Made by a program: the position numbers and the translations under genes. From assembly GCF_001659605.2 (NCBI RefSeq), contig NC_035164.2, positions 8,667,038 to 8,731,037 on the forward strand: a DNA stretch of 64,000 bases, given 5' to 3'. This document shows, one piece after another, positions 19,899 to 33,857 of this stretch (the first letter of the stretch is position 1; each line of letters begins with the position of its first letter). Below the pieces are notes generated by a model. The model saw only the letters and a program-made list of their open reading frames with translations, had not been told where the DNA came from and ran no database searches. Source of the stretch: Manihot esculenta. Lineage: Eukaryota > Streptophyta > Magnoliopsida > Malpighiales > Euphorbiaceae.

Positions 19899-21858
19899 TG
19901 TAATGACCTGAAAATCGGACCGCTACCGGCACTAGGATCCAGGTCGGCTTAAGGCCGCCGGGACCCGTAGCAAGCCTGACATACAACCTGTAAACCTGTT
20001 TAATCCCATACATGATCAAGAGTATACATAAAAATTAAAACTTTTCTTTCATACATTCTCTCATACACCAAACTCAACCTGCGCATGCACTGAACATAGA
20101 CATAATCATAAGCATTGACCCCTCTGTGGGATCTCACCAATGCCCCAATGGGCGATGTAACATACGTTGAGTTGGTTTACATGAACATCACAAAACATCT
20201 AAGATCATGTATAAAAAGGGGATACCTTACACATTGGGTCAAGCACAATCTAATCCTCAATATCATTACATACATTACTATTCATAACTTTACATCATTT
20301 TACAATTTATCATGTCCACACTCTATCTATTACATACACATGACTTCATTACTCTTGTTGACCTCCTGGTCTACCCTATACCTGCAAACCTGGGGGATTA
20401 GGGAGAGGGGTGAGCTACTAGAGCCCAGGGAGCAGAATAATAAAACATTTAAAACATATGATAACATGGAATGCATCACATCACAGCTAAACACATCAAG
20501 GATGGACTTGTCACCAATAGCCCTCTACATATCCAATAGTGCCAGAACATAGAATGGGTCCTGGTCTTTCTCTTACATAGCATAACATAACATTCCAATG
20601 TGCCAGAACGTAGAATGGGTCCTAGTCTTTCTCTTACATAGTGCCAGCGAATGTAGAATGGGTCCCACTGGTCTTACATTCCGTACCGTACATATCACAT
20701 CGTCACATCATAGATCGAGGGCTATGGATCATCCAATGTTCATCCACATCAACAACAATAAAGTATACAATGCAACATATTCGTGAATTCTAATGCAAAC
20801 AACCTAGTATATCTCATGGCATTAATGATGCATGAATCATGCTAAAATGTCCATCATTTGCTTTAAAACGTAATGAGTTATTCCACTCACTTCTAGATAG
20901 CTCTGACCAGACACTGGAGCAGCTGACTCACTGCTGGGGTCCTCGGTTCCTCGGGTCCGAACCTACACAGGTAGACTCAAATGAGGGACCAAACATACAT
21001 GAACATAACTCTAAACTACTCCCCAAAAACCCCCTAAAACATCATGAAACAATCATAGAAAAACATGCAAAGGAAGGCTAGACAGTGCACTTTCGGCGGC
21101 AGGGTCAGCGGCCGAAAGTCCCTCCAGAGCCGAAAGTCAGGCAGGTTCGGCGGCACCTTCGGCGGCCGAAACTCGCAGACAAAGACGAAACTCATGCATG
21201 TTCGGCGGCACTTTCGGCGGCCAAAACTCCCAGACAGAGGCGAAAATCCTCTTTCGGGGGCAGGCTTCGGCAGCCGAAAGGCTTGCCTCCCAGGCAGGTT
21301 TGGCGGCCGAAAGTCCTTCGGCTGCCGAACCTGGTTTCTGCCAGAAGGGCAGAAACTCGGCTCCTCATGCATATTTGCCTCCCAAAACCTTCAACCATGC
21401 CTAAATCTATTCTACAACACACCAACACAAGCATACAAGCTCCTAGGGGCTGAAAATGGGAGAAAAGCTCGCCCGTTTTCGGCTAAGGGACCCCTTTATA
21501 GGTGGCTGGCCAGGCCACGTTCGGGGGCCGAACGTGCCTCCACATGCATGCCATGTTCGGCGGCCGAACTTGAGGTTCGGTTGCCGAACCTGGACTTTCC
21601 TCACTTAATGCTTTCGGGGGCCTAAAGCACTCCCGAAGTGCATGCATGTTCGGCGGCCGAACTTGAGGTTCAGCGGCCGAACCTGGGTTTTCCTCCAAGG
21701 TTGTTTTCTTGCAAAAACTCATTTCCATCTTGCTTAAAACCATAAAACACATTAAAACATTTTATGAAAACATGGTTTTACCCCTCTAGAGGTCTTCGAC
21801 ATCCGAGATTCCACCGGACGGTAGGAATTCCGATACCGGAGTCTAGCCGGGTATTACA
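19899..21858 (-). repeat. 3' LTR of B (1960 bp)
   Basis: Homologous to 59771-62075 but lacking about 355 bp that correspond to about 61333-61688. The join is at a shared GGCT (AGGGGCT|GAAAATGG), typical of a small deletion at microhomology. The lost piece contains the predicted splice donor. It also keeps a 20-bp motif unit near 21568 that the 5' LTR lacks. Three minisatellite units (GTGCCAGAACATAGAATGGG type) lie at 20538-20670. Confidence 0.85.
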
Positions 21859-21895
21859 TTCTCCCCTCCTTAAGAACATTCGTCCCCGAATGTTC
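21859..21895 (-). other. B polypurine tract and hairpin
   Basis: Sense: GAACATTCG gggA CGAATGTTC-type inverted repeat (21895-21874), then CTTAAGGAGGGGAGAA next to the LTR. Confidence 0.8.
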
Positions 21896-21955
21896 CTCAA
21901 CTAGCACATGTAAAGCATACAACACATCACACACATAAAACACATAAAACTAACC

Positions 21956-23573
21956 TTAGAAAAGATAAGGGTATTGCTGGAGCATGGACTCCCGTGTCTC
22001 CCAGGTGCATTCTTCTATATTGTGGTGGTTCCAAAGGACTTTCACCATCGGGATTTCCTTGTTCCTTAGCTTTCTGATCTGGGTGTCTATGATCCGTACT
22101 GGCTGTTCAACATAGGTGAGATCCTCTTGGATCTCCACATCAGGCTCACTAAGAACCTTGCCCGGATCTGACACAAATTTCCTCAACATAGAAACATGGA
22201 AAACCGGATGGATTCTCTCCATCGAAGCAGGCAAGTCCAGCTTGTACGATACATTCCCAATCTTCTGCCAGACTTCAAAGGGTCCGATGTACCGTGGAGC
22301 TAGTTTACCTTTCTTCCCAAAGCGAACCACTCCTTTCATAGGAGACACCTTGAGCAATACCAGATCCCCCTCCTGAAACTCTACTTGTCTTCTGCGGATA
22401 TCTGCATAACTTTTATGTCTGCTTGCAGCAGTCTTGATCCTTTCTCTGATTATGGGTACCACCCTGCTGGTGATCTCTACTAGCTCAGGCCCTGCCAAAG
22501 CCTTTTCTCCAACCTCTTCCCAGCAAACAGGTGATCTGCACTTCCTCCCATACAAAGCTTCATATGGAGCCATCCCGATGCTAGCATGATGGCTGTTATT
22601 GTAGGCAAACTCCACCAAGGGTAGATGCTGCCTCCAAGAACCGCCAAAATCCAACACACACATTCTGAGCATATCCTCTATTCTCTGGATGGTCCTCTCT
22701 GACTGTCCGTCCGTCTGTGGATGGAAAGCAGTGCTAAAATCCAACCTGGTACCCATGGCATTCTGCAGACTCCGCCAAAACCTGGAGGTGAACTGGGGTC
22801 CTCTATCGGACACTATAGAAACAGGAACCCCATGCAGCCTGACGATCTCATCAACATACACCTGTGCCAACTTGTCCACAAAATAGCCACTCTTGACAGG
22901 GATGAAGTGAGCAGATTTGGTGAGTCTGTCCACAATCACCCATATGGAGTCCAATCTGTTGGACGTCGCCGGTAACCCCACTACGAAGTCCATAGCTATA
23001 TTCTCCCATTTCCACTCTGGAATAGGTAGCGGGTTAAGCATTCCAGCCGGCTTCTGATGTTCCAGCTTCACCCTTTGACACACTTCGCAGGCTGCCACAA
23101 ACTGTGCCACTTCTTTCTTCATAGCTGGCCACCAATAAACCTTCTTCAGATCTTGATACATCTTGGTGGCTCCGGGGTGAACGCTGTATCTCGCATTATG
23201 AGCCTCTCTCATAATGTCTCCTTTTAGCCCTATGTCATCTGGTACACATAGTCTGCTCCCATAGCGGAGGATCCCCTTGCTGTCGAATCTGAACTCACTA
23301 TCTTTGCCTGACTGAACAGTCCTGGCAATCTTCTCTAACTCTGGGTCCTCATGCTGTTTCTGAGCTACCTGCTCCAGAAACACGGGTGCCACTCTCATCT
23401 GGGCTACCAAAGCACCTGTACCAGACAACTCCAACTGTAGACCTTCATTCATGAGCTCGAAGAACTCCCTTACTACTGGCCTCCTCTCTGCTGAAATATG
23501 GAACAAACTGCCAAGTGATTTTCGGCTTAAAGCGTCTGCCACAACATTCGCCTTACCCGGATGGTACTGTATT
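21956..23573 (-). pseudogene. pol: B pol, 3' part: end of RNase H, integrase, chromodomain-like tail
   Basis: The frame is open from the C insertion to the natural stop after YPYLF, without internal stops. It begins with the RNase H end ([15 protein letters not shown]). It then has the integrase zinc-binding HHCC (EAHNARYSVH ... CEVCQ), catalytic Asp (MDFVVGLP), Asp (VSDRGPQF) and Glu (QTDGQSERT), and the chromodomain-like tail. Integrase inserts the cDNA. In chromoviruses the tail can direct insertion to modified chromatin. This half looks functional but is cut off from its promoter by 32.6 kb of insertion. Confidence 0.85.
23569..23573 (+). other. Target-site duplication GTATT, left copy (C insertion)
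   Basis: GTATT here and at 56134-56138 flank C, in the RNase H end of B. Confidence 0.95.
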
Positions 23574-25863
23574 TGTAACAGCCCGATTACCGGACCATCA
23601 CCGGCACTAGGATCCAGATCGGCTTAAGGCCGCCGGGACCCGTAGTAAGCCTACTGTCAACTCAGTGTACCTGATAAATCCCATACATGATCATACTTAA
23701 GCTTAAAACTGTTACTTACTCTTTTTGTTTTTTTTTTTTTGTTTCTAACTTTCTTTTCTTGAAACTTTTCTCTTTCTTTTCTCTAAAACTTTAAACTCTT
23801 TCTCATACACTAAGCTTAGACTATGCATGCTCTGTCTGTATGCACTCAGAGAGTGATACCTACTATGGTACCATACAGTAACTACAGAGATAGAAAAACT
23901 ACCATGCACCAAGCTTAGCTAAACATAAAATGATCATGTGCAAAGAGATAAACATACACTAGGGCCAAGCACAATTCTATAACTCCATACATAACTTGCT
24001 ATTACATCATTTCTATACATTACATAAACTCTGTACTGTACATCATTATCATTCTCATGTCCACTATTCTATACTATTACATATGCCTTTTACCCTTGCT
24101 ATCTCTTTCTCTTTCTCTTCTCTGAGGCCCTGAAAAATGGGGTTAGGGAGAGGGATGAGCTGCTAAAGCCCAGTGAGCAGAATCTATAAAAATCACATTT
24201 AAAACATGCTATCATATGATGCATCACTGCACAAACATTTCACATCTCGGATTGGACATGATCCCAAAACTCCCTCTGTCGGTGCCCGGCCCCCAAAGGA
24301 GCTCACACAGGTCTTTCACTAACTACTCATGGTGCCCGACCCTATAAGGGCTCTCACAGGACTCATCCAAGGTAAATGCCCGGCCCCAAAGGAGCTCACA
24401 CAGGACATACAATAATGACAGACTTATGGGCTATTGAGATCGCCTCGGTCCAATCCACATATACAAGTAATAATGCAATGCCTCAACTTGGTGAATACTA
24501 ATGCAAAGCATCCTATATAACCATGGCATTAATGATGCATGAATCATGCTAAAACAGTTCTTAACTTTTAAAATCAAGTTCTGTTCCACTCACCTCTGGC
24601 AACTGCTGAGCAGTCTTTGTCACTCTAACTCTGTGGGCCTCCTTGGTCTCTCGGGTCCGTACCTACACAGGTGGACTCAAATGAGGACCAAACTTACTTA
24701 AACATAACTCTTAATATCTCCCCAAAACCCCTCTAAAACATCATAGGCATGCATGGAAAAATGGGCAAAAGAAGGCTGGACAGAGCACCTTCGGCGGCAC
24801 TTTCGGCGGCCGAAACCCCTCTCCAGAGACGAAACTCATGCATGTTCGGCGGCACCTTCGGCGGCCGAAAGCCTCGTCCAGAGACGAAACTCATGCACTT
24901 TCGGCGGCCGAACTCCCTCTTTCGGCGGCCGAAAGTCTCTTTCTCACCCAAAAGCCTAGCTTTCGGGGGCAAGGTTTGGCAGCCGAAACTGCCTCCACAA
25001 GGGGTTCGGCGGCCGAACCTTGCTTCGGCGGCCGAACCTGGATTCTCCAGAAAGGCAGAATCCGAGCACAACTCATGCTCTCAGCCTCCAAACTCCTATC
25101 AAACACCCATAACATGCATACCAACACTTCTCAACCAATCTATAACATTTCTCATGCATAGGGGCCTAAACACTAGCTCAAACCCCAAAAACAACAACAA
25201 AACTCATACTAACTCATATGATTAACATATGCTCAAACTCATGCTTATACCCCAAAACATGCCATAAAACTCTCTAAAACTCTTACACCTTGCTTTAAAC
25301 ATAAGGGGAGGTGAGGATCCATGCTTACCTCTTGAAGACCTAGAGGATTGATGATCCAAGCTTGGAGATGGGGGAAAACGCAATCAAAATCTCCAAGTGC
25401 TCAACTTTGCTTCCTTTTGCTCAAATCTCTAAAACAAAGCTCAAATCAAGTTAAACCATGCAAGATTTGAGGAAAACATGAAAAATCACACCAAGGAGAG
25501 CTTGAACCTACCTTTGACCCAAAAACAGAGTGTTTATCACTCAAGTCTCGGGCAAAGGGGCTTTTGTAGTGACCAACCGACTCTTCCTTCGGCGGCCTAA
25601 CGTGCATGCGAAACCATGCAACTTTCGGCGGCCGAACTTCACCTTCGGCGGCCGAACCTGGCTTTTGTCCCCTTGGCCTTTTTCATTTCAAAACTCACTT
25701 TTCTTAACTCAAAACATGCAAACATGATAAAAACACTTAAAAACAGCTTAAAAACCTTTCTTATACCCTTAGGGCAATCTCCGACATCCTCGAATCCCGA
25801 CTTCCAACGGAAAATCCGCCGGAACGTAGGAATTCCAATACCGGGGTCTAGCCGGGTATTACA
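23574..25863 (-). repeat. 3' LTR of C (2290 bp)
   Basis: Sense TGTAATACCCGG ... CGGGCTGTTACA, offset exactly 30270 bp from the 5' LTR. It holds a U3 motif group (25600-25660), a donor (25328), an intronic motif cluster (24781-25047), GTGCCCGGCCCC minisatellite units (about 24280-24400), a T-run near 23730 and the U5 block. There are no genes; the long ORFs over the motif clusters are shadows. Confidence 0.9.
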
Positions 25864-25900
25864 TTCTCCCCCCCTTAAGAACATTCGTCCCCGAATGTTC
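25864..25900 (-). other. C polypurine tract and hairpin
   Basis: Perfect 9-bp inverted repeat GAACATTCG/CGAATGTTC (25879-25900) followed in sense by CTTAAGGGGGGGAGAA at the LTR. Confidence 0.85.
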
Positions 25901-25970
25901 CTCTCTAACTCAAAACAGAGTAAAAACATAACATAAAGCACATAAAGAACAAAAGAAGCTAACACTAACC

Positions 25971-27839
25971 TCAAAAGAGATGGGGGTACTGTTGGAGCAT
26001 AGACTCCCGTGTCTCCCAGGTGCACTCTTCGATGTTATGGTGGTTCCAGAGGACTTTCACCATCGGAATCTCCTTGTTCCTTAGCTTTCTGATCTGGGTG
26101 TCAATGATCCGCACTGGTTGTTCTTCATACGTGAGATCACCTAGGATCTCCACATCTGGTTCGCTGAGAACCTTACTCGGATCTGACACAAACTTCCTTA
26201 GCATCGAAACATGGAAGACTGGATGGATCCTTTCCATAGACATAGGCAAATCAAGCTTATACGACACATTTCCGACCTTCTGCAAAATCTCAAAAGGTCC
26301 AATGTACCGCGGAGCCAGCTTACCTTTCCTCCCAAAACGAACCACCCCTTTCATTGGAGACACCTTCAGTAAGACCAGATCCCCCTCCTCAAACTCTATG
26401 TGCTTTCTGCGAACGTCTGCATAGCTCTTCTGCCGACTAACAGCAGTCTTGAGCCTCTCTCTGATGATGGGCACCACCCTGTTCGTGATCTCTACTAACT
26501 CAGGCCCTGCTAGGGACCTTTCTCCAACCTCTTCCCAACAAACTGGTGACCTGCACTTCCTCCCATACAGAGCTTCATATGGGGCCATCCCTATGCTAGC
26601 ATGATGACTATTGTTGTAGGCAAACTCCACTAAGGGTAGATGCTGCCTCCAAGATCCGCCAAAATCTAGCACACACATTCGAAGCATATCTTCTATGGTC
26701 TGGATGGTCCTCTCTGACTGTCCGTCAGTCTGTGGATGGAAAGCCGTGCTGAAGTCTAATCTTGTGCCCATAGCCTCTTGCAGACTTCGCCAAAACCTGG
26801 AGGTAAACTGGGTTCCTCTGTCAGACACTATAGAAACAGGAGCCCCATGTAACCTCACAACTTCCTCAACATATACCTGCGCTAGCTTGTCCACAGAGTA
26901 GCCACTCCTGACAGGAATGAAGTGAGCAGATTTAGTCAGTCTATCCACAACCACCCATATGGAGTCTAGTCTGTTGGACGTCGCCGGTAACCCCACTACA
27001 AAATCCATGGCTATGTTCTCCCATTTCCATTCTGGAATCGGCAGTGGGTTAAGCATTCCAGCCGGCTTCTGGTGCTCTAGTTTCACCCTTTGACATATCT
27101 CGCAGGCTGACACAAACTGTGCCACTTCTCGCTTCATTGCTGGCCACCAGTACACTCTCTTCAGATCTTGATACATCTTGGTGGCTCCAGGGTGAATGCT
27201 ATATCTCGCATTATGAGCTTCCCTCATAATGTCTCCTTTCAAACTGATATCGTCTGGTACACATAGTCTATGCCCGTAGCGGAGAATCCCTTGGTCATCG
27301 AATCTGAACTCTTCGCTCTTGCCTGACTGAACAGTCCTGGCAATCTTGACCAATACTGGATCCTCATGTTGTTTCTGAGCCACCTGCTCCAGAAACACGG
27401 GTGTAACTTTCATCTGTGCAATCAAAGCACCGGTACCAGTTAACTCTAACTGTAGCCCTTCCTCAACTAATCTGTAGAAGTCCTTCACCACCGGCCTCCT
27501 CTCTGCTATAATGTGAGATAAACTGCCTAGTGATTTCCGGCTTAAGGCATCGGCTACAACATTTGCCTTTCCCGGATGATACTAGATTCTGCAATCATAA
27601 TCACTAAGCAATTCCACCCACCGTCTCTGCCTCAAATTTAACTCTCTCTGACTCAGGATGTGCTGTAGGCTCTTATGATCTGTAAAGATCTCACATTTCA
27701 CCCCATAGAGGTAATGCCTCCACATCTTGAGTGCAAAGATAACAGCTGCCATCTCAAGATCGTGTGTTGGATAGTTCAGCTCGTGCTTCTTCAGCTGTCT
27801 AGAAGCATAAGCTATTACTCTGTCATTCTGCATTAACAC
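25971..27839 (-). pseudogene. pol: C pol, 3' part: RNase H end, integrase, chromodomain-like tail
   Basis: The frame continues from the D insertion with [20 protein letters not shown] (RNase H). It meets one TAG at 27584-27582, where relatives have Gln in [10 protein letters not shown], and is then open to the stop after YPHLF. In the integrase part, counting from 27491, the HHCC residues are His93, His100, Cys130 and Cys133, and the catalytic triad is Asp163, Asp224 and Glu260 (the last two 35 apart). The tail from about residue 450 is chromodomain-like. All key residues are present, so only the stop and D disable it. Confidence 0.88.
27835..27839 (+). other. Target-site duplication AACAC, left copy (D insertion)
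   Basis: AACAC here and at 50441-50445 flank the whole D array, in the RNase H part of C. Confidence 0.95.
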
Positions 27840-30138
27840 TGTAACGACCCGGAAACCGGTACCCCTCAGTAACGGTCCGAACCATCACTGGCACTAGGAT
27901 CCAGATCGGCTTAAGGCCGCCGGGACCCGTAGTTAGCCAACTATACTCTCTGTGTACCTGATAAATCCCATACATGATACAAAACGACTCAACAATCCTG
28001 TAAAACTCTGTAGGCTTAACAACTGCTACTCAGATATGTCAATCTGAAATGACCCTCAGGGCCTATACCAGGGACTACCACCTGCTGTGGTTCAAGGGAT
28101 TGAAATCCTTTTCATCTATAACACATTCCACTGGTATCTCATCAAAGCCATACATTAAGCCTACTCACACATTTCTCATCAAGAAACGTAAAACAGGATT
28201 CATGTACAAAGGGATAGATCATACATCACACTATAGCAATAACACTAGGGAAAGCACTAGTCTATCCAGTATTTGACAGTACATATCCATACATTACAAT
28301 TAATCTTTTAATTACATCATGTCCACTATTCTATTACAAACATACATTCATGCATCTCCTTCCTCTTTACTCTTGCTGACTTTGACTTCTCACAGCTAAT
28401 CTCAGAACCTGCAAAACTGGGGTTAAGGGAGTGGGATGAGCTCTAGAGCCCAGTGAGGAGGAACAGTACAACAATTCATACATTATATGCTCTCATGGAA
28501 TGCATCACATCACAAACATATCATCTCAAGGATGAACTTGTCACCATAGCCCTCTACATACATAATAGTATGTCCGACTGTGCCAGGGGCGATTAGGCCA
28601 CACCTGGACTTCTCTTAACTAATTCATAGCATAACATGACCAACTGTGCCAGGGGCGATTAGGCCATCACCTGGACTTCTCTTTTCTCTGATCTGACAGC
28701 CCGGCTGTCTAACTCATAGTACCAGGAGCGACCTGGACTATCCAGGGGCAACCTGGTATGGCTATCTCATGCCATATCTCATCTGATCTCATAGTATCTC
28801 AGCTGATATCAAGGGCTAGGGATCATTCAATGTTCATCCACACAAATATCATCTTATGCAATGCAGCATATTCGTGAATTCTAATGCAACACAACCTAAT
28901 ATAAAACATGGCATTTTATGATGCATGGATCATGCTGAAACATGTTATTTCTCAAGTTAAAACATTAAGTTAGTTCCACTCACCTGTAGCCTCTGCTTGG
29001 CTAACTCTGGGCTAACTAGCTCTGGACCAACTCTAACTCTGAAGACTGCTAAACACCTCGTTTCCTCGGGTCCAATCCTACAATGGAGGACTCAGATGAG
29101 GTACCAAACATACTATTAATAACTCTTAAACAACTTCCCAGAACCCCTCTAAAACACCTCAAAACATGCATGCAAAACAAGCAAAGGAAGGCTGGACAGG
29201 GCACCTTCGGCAGCACCTTCGGCGGCCGAATGTCTCCTCCAGAGACGAAAGTCAGGCATGTTCGGCGGCCTAACTTGGACTTTCGGCGGCCGAACCTGAG
29301 TTCATCCATAACTCAGTTTCGTGCACAAGGACGCCTGCCAGTCCCTCCATCACCTGCTCAGCCCTCAATACATGCATTTAACCCCTCTAAAACATGCATA
29401 AACACTTTAACAAGCATAAAGGAGCTTAAAACAACTTAAACTCCAACAAAACAACAAACATAACACATAATCAAACTTCTCCATAAACTCATCAAAACTA
29501 ACCTAAGCATGCAACTCATGCATCTGCTTCCATAACCTCTTTAAAAAGCTGTTAAAACTCATTAAAACAAACTTAAAGACTTCCCTTACCTCCTGAAATC
29601 AGAAGAGGAACAACCTGAACACCGAACTCAGCAACTCCTCTTCACACTTTACCAAAACCTCACTTTTCTCTCTTTTTTTCCAAAACGTTCAAACCCTTTG
29701 CAAATGACCAACCCTCTGCATAAGCTGATAAAAAGCTTGCAGATGAGTCAAGGGAGACGTGGCCTCATCTCTGGTCATGATCTGGAGGTGAACACCTGGC
29801 CAAATCACGGACTGAGGAGCATGCACAACTTAGCCGACCACCCCAGTTTCGGCTGCCGAAACTGCATGCAAAACCATGCAACTTTCGGGGGCCGAACTTA
29901 ACCTTCGGGGGCCGAACATTGGGCACTTTCGGCGGCCGAACTTAACATTCGGGGGCCGAACCTGGCAAATGTCCCCATGGTCTTTTCTCTTCAAAACTCA
30001 ATCCTTTTTATTTAAAAATCATTAAAATACTTAAAAATCTTTTAGAAAATCTTCACTCTACCCTTCTAGAAACCTCCGACATCCTCGAATTCCACCGGAC
30101 GGTAAGAATTCCGATGCCTGAGCTAGCCGGGTATTACA
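27840..30138 (-). repeat. D LTR copy 1 (2299 bp, 3' LTR)
   Basis: Sense TGTAATACCCGGCTAGC ... TTCCGGGTCGTTACA. It holds a U3 motif group (29845-29970), a donor (29589), an intronic motif pair (29202-29302), an exon-2-like block, GTGCCAGGGGCGATTAGGCC minisatellite units (about 28580-28760) and the U5 block. No clear TATA box is seen. It differs from copy 3 at 28106 (T for C) and 28750 (A for G). Confidence 0.9.
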
Positions 30139-32719
30139 TTCTTCCCCCCTTTAAGAACATTCGTCCTCGAATGTTCACACAACAAACACATATGCAAAAA
30201 GAACAATTAAGGAAAGTCTAACACTTTCCTCTGCGAAGAGACACAGATATTACTGGAGTCAAACTCCTGGGTGCTACAATTCCTGACTCTGCTGACGCTT
30301 AACTGCTGAATCTGTGTCTATACTCTACACTGATTGCGTCTCACTGTTTCCAGTACCCAACTGACTTGGTTCTTTCATCTGATTACTGACTTTTCTCTTT
30401 CTTTGACTCTTCTCATCTTTAGTCACACTAGTCTGGTTACACTAACCGTTACTTCGCTTTACTCAACCCAGTCAGAGGAGCCATACCTCTAAGGAAAAAC
30501 TAGATGCCTTGCCTATAGTTTCAATGCTCTACTGACTTTAAAACAAAAACGTCTTATGACACCTCATAATCATACGGACATGCCCCGAAACTGAACTTAT
30601 ATTACCGCACTTGGCCTCTATGCCGTGTTCTCTTAGAAGCTACACCATTTAGTAGATAATGGGCATGCTTCTCTATTTTTTCTGAACTATTCTACACTTT
30701 TGCTGAGCACTCTGATCCTTGCCCGCCTTTCTTCTTCTTTTCTATACTGGTTTTTGTTTTCTTTAACTCTCTTTCTAACTCTCAACAACTAGTTCCCAAC
30801 TCTAAGATCTATCATGGAGGATACACAGCTCCTCCTCGTAGTCTCCACAGAGCATCAATCCTGTGTGGGAACACCTGTCCTTGGTAGTGATTTTGTTTAA
30901 CTGCTCACAGTCGTTACAAAATCTCAAAGTTTCATCCTTCGTTTCTCACACCGACACTGGAACATTCCAGGGTGAGGTACTAAGTCGAATGTAACCTTTC
31001 TCTACCAAGCTTTCCTATCATACTCTGATCATGCTCTCTCTCTTTCTCTGTAGGTGCCATCCTGTAGGGTAGAAGGAAAGAAATGGTTCCGCGTCCAGAC
31101 ACCACTTCTATTCCATACTCTGACTCCCTAACAGATGGTAAACCTGACAGCTCATCTGGGAAACCATTTAGAACTTACTATCTACGGGTATTGAGGCTAA
31201 TTCCCCGATCTGACTACTAAACTCACTCACACGAGCTAGAACCCTCTGATAACCTTTCCTGTGTACCTATGAGCCTGCTGGGCTGACACCAAACCTCTAG
31301 GCACCTATACTCTGTCCCTTCCAAGGACTATTTCTGATCCATCCTAGCCTCTGAACTCTCCTACCTTGTCTCTACGGACACAGGTAGTACAATGAGTAAG
31401 TAGCCAATCCGCCCTAGAATGACATCAAATAGTCAACTCTAGAACCATAAGGTCAGCTGGATAACTTCTACTCACTACAACTCTAAACTGATCTGATTAA
31501 CTGACTCTGCTTCAGATGGATCGTACCCGGGTCCATTAACCCAGAGAAAACACTCTAAGCCTAGAAGTCATCAAACCCACTCTAGTAACAGCTCACTAAG
31601 CCACAAGGAAGTAAAAACATGCGGGTTCAAAACAAACAGCATATACATCCGAACATCCACAAGTGAACATACTTGATGTCACTGTGTTCAATGTGATAGC
31701 TTCCGACTGAGTCAGGGTGAAGATCCGAGCTAAAGCTAACGGAACTTCCCTCGGGAATTTACTAATGGAAAAGCTAACCCTTTCCTCTGCCTCAATTACC
31801 ACCTAATCCCAGACTAAACTGAAATCTCCTCCTGAACTTACTCTTAATCTTACTCTTTTCTTTCTCTGTTCTATTCTAGTTTACTTATTCTTCTCTTTTC
31901 CTTCGTCTGCTCACTTTCACTTACCCTTTTATTCTTTTCGTACTCTTCTATTTCGTACTCTATTCTCTGCCTTATTTCTTTTCCTTGAGGGCTGCACTCG
32001 GAGATGAGAGATCACTCTCCCTATACCTGGATAAAAGCTAAGGCCATAGCATCTCATAGCAACACCCTCGAGCATCTTTCCTAGCTCACTAACCACTAAC
32101 TACTAGTCATCTGGCTTTTACCATCTCACTTATGCTACTGGTACCATCCTACAGAGAAGACTAGAAATGATGGGTATAAACACCATTTCTATCTCTCATT
32201 GAACTCTCTTAGCAGGTAGTAAACCTGATGACTTGTCTGGGTCAAAATCCAAAACTTTTCTTTAACTGCGGGCACTAAAATTAATTCCCCTCCTAATCTA
32301 TTTAACTGCTATGCTCTCTGACACAAGCAAGAAACCTCTCCTGAACAGCTTAAGAGCCTATAGGGTTGATATCGAATTCCAGGCCTCTCTATATTGTCCC
32401 CTCAACAAACTACCTGTGATCCATCCTGATCTCTAAGCATGACTACTCTGCCTATCGAAAACAATACTATGAGTAGCTAGCCCATCCACCCCTAGAATGA
32501 CATCAAACAGTCACTCTAGAACCACTAGGTCAGCTGGAAGGCACCTACTCAAAATTCGCATTAAACTCTAATGGCAGACTGACTCTGCCACTGATGGATC
32601 ACACTTGTCTATTGACTCAAAGAGGACATTTTAATCCCAGAAGTTATCAAACCCCTACTCTCTATAGCTCTCAAAGCACTAAGGAAAGCGAAACATCAGA
32701 GTCTTTAATAACAGACACA
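30139..32719 (-). pseudogene. D copy 1 internal: polypurine tract and decayed pol blocks
   Basis: Hairpin plus polypurine tract lie at 30139-30176. The rest corresponds to copy 3 minus 13746 bp: a decayed protease/RT-start block at about 30814-31802, a pyrimidine-rich spacer, and a second such block at about 32085-32719. No open frame is longer than 68 codons. The RT catalytic region, RNase H and integrase are absent. Confidence 0.7.
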
Positions 32720-33845
32720 TCAAAACATATGGAAGTGAAAAGTACCTGTCACCGCCATGTCTGATGTGTAGGCCTCTTGCTGTGTCAAAGCGAAGATCCG
32801 TGCTGGTACTGATGGACCTTCATCTGGGGAACTTGTGAAAGAAGGAGTGATTTCGCTCCCTCTGCCTCTGCCCAAAGTCATAGCTAGAGCTCCTGGTTGC
32901 GTCACTCTGTTTGAGGCTGTCTGCTGGGACTGTGTTATCAATGTCACAGTGGAACACTCACGTGCTATGTGTCCCTCCTGTCCACACCTGAAACATGCTG
33001 TTGTCCCCACTAAACAGACTCCCTTGTGCATCCTACCGCACCTCGGACATTTGGAGTTGTTCAAACCAGAGCTCAATCCCTCACCTATTCCCAGACCAGA
33101 CTTGATCTGCTTCCAGAACTTGTTCTTCTTTGATCGTCTGAGGCCTCTACCTCCCTTCTTCCTTTCTATACCAGCCTCGTGCAGAGGGGAGAGATTCACA
33201 TCACTTGTCCCTACAAGTTTGGCACTAGCTTCTCTCTTCTGTGCCATAGCTACTATATCATGGAACCTCTGCCTTGCGATATCTAGAAAAGTCCCTTCGG
33301 CAAACTCTGTTGTAAACTGCTCCCAGGATAAGCTTCCTACCCTCGGGTTCACATACTGGGTAAACCATTCCCTCGCTTTTTCACATTTCAATGTGACCCC
33401 TGCCATCTGAATGGCTCTACTCTCACTGACTCCCAACTCATCGGTTATCAGCTTAACCATTCTAAGATACTCAACAGGGTCATCACCAGTCTCAAACTTA
33501 GGGCCATCTAACCTCAAATAATCTATCATCTTTACCTCACTTCCTCCAGGTGAACTAGGCTTAGATAATTGGACAATTGGGGCTACTGGTTCTACTGGTG
33601 GTGGAGGAGGTTGTAACATTCTCTGAGGTAGGGTTTACTAAACTTGGATAACCAAAGAAGGGTGGAAACATGGTATACTGGGGATGTGGAGGGTAAAAAG
33701 GAGGATAGGGCATAAAGGTGGGATATGGGTGATAACTAGGAAACTCTGATGTACCTCTCATCGGGTACTCTGCCCCCCACTGGTAGGGTGGATACTGAGG
33801 TGGAACAAATCTCGAGGCCTGAGTGCCTCCGTGAGACTCACCCAT
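32720..33845 (-). pseudogene. gag: D copy 1 gag, frame-shifted
   Basis: Identical in its C-terminal 290 or so residues to the open Gag of copies 2 and 3. One extra T at about 33613-33614 (GGAGGTTGTAAC, elsewhere GGAGGTGTAAC) shifts the frame in the Pro-rich segment. The N-terminal part is then cut at about 33857 where the sequence jumps back and repeats. Both defects lie at the edge of the poor-quality segment, so they may be artefacts. Confidence 0.7.
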
Positions 33846-33857
33846 ATCTCCTCCTAT

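Noticed and set aside
24749..25225. Long ORFs over LTR motif clusters, rich in RRPK, SAAE or FGGR (also 6595-7080, 21065-21625, 55019-55495, 60937-61287)
   Set aside because: They are read-through of the TTCGGCGGCCGAA repeats in all frames and both strands, with no conserved start or protein pattern.
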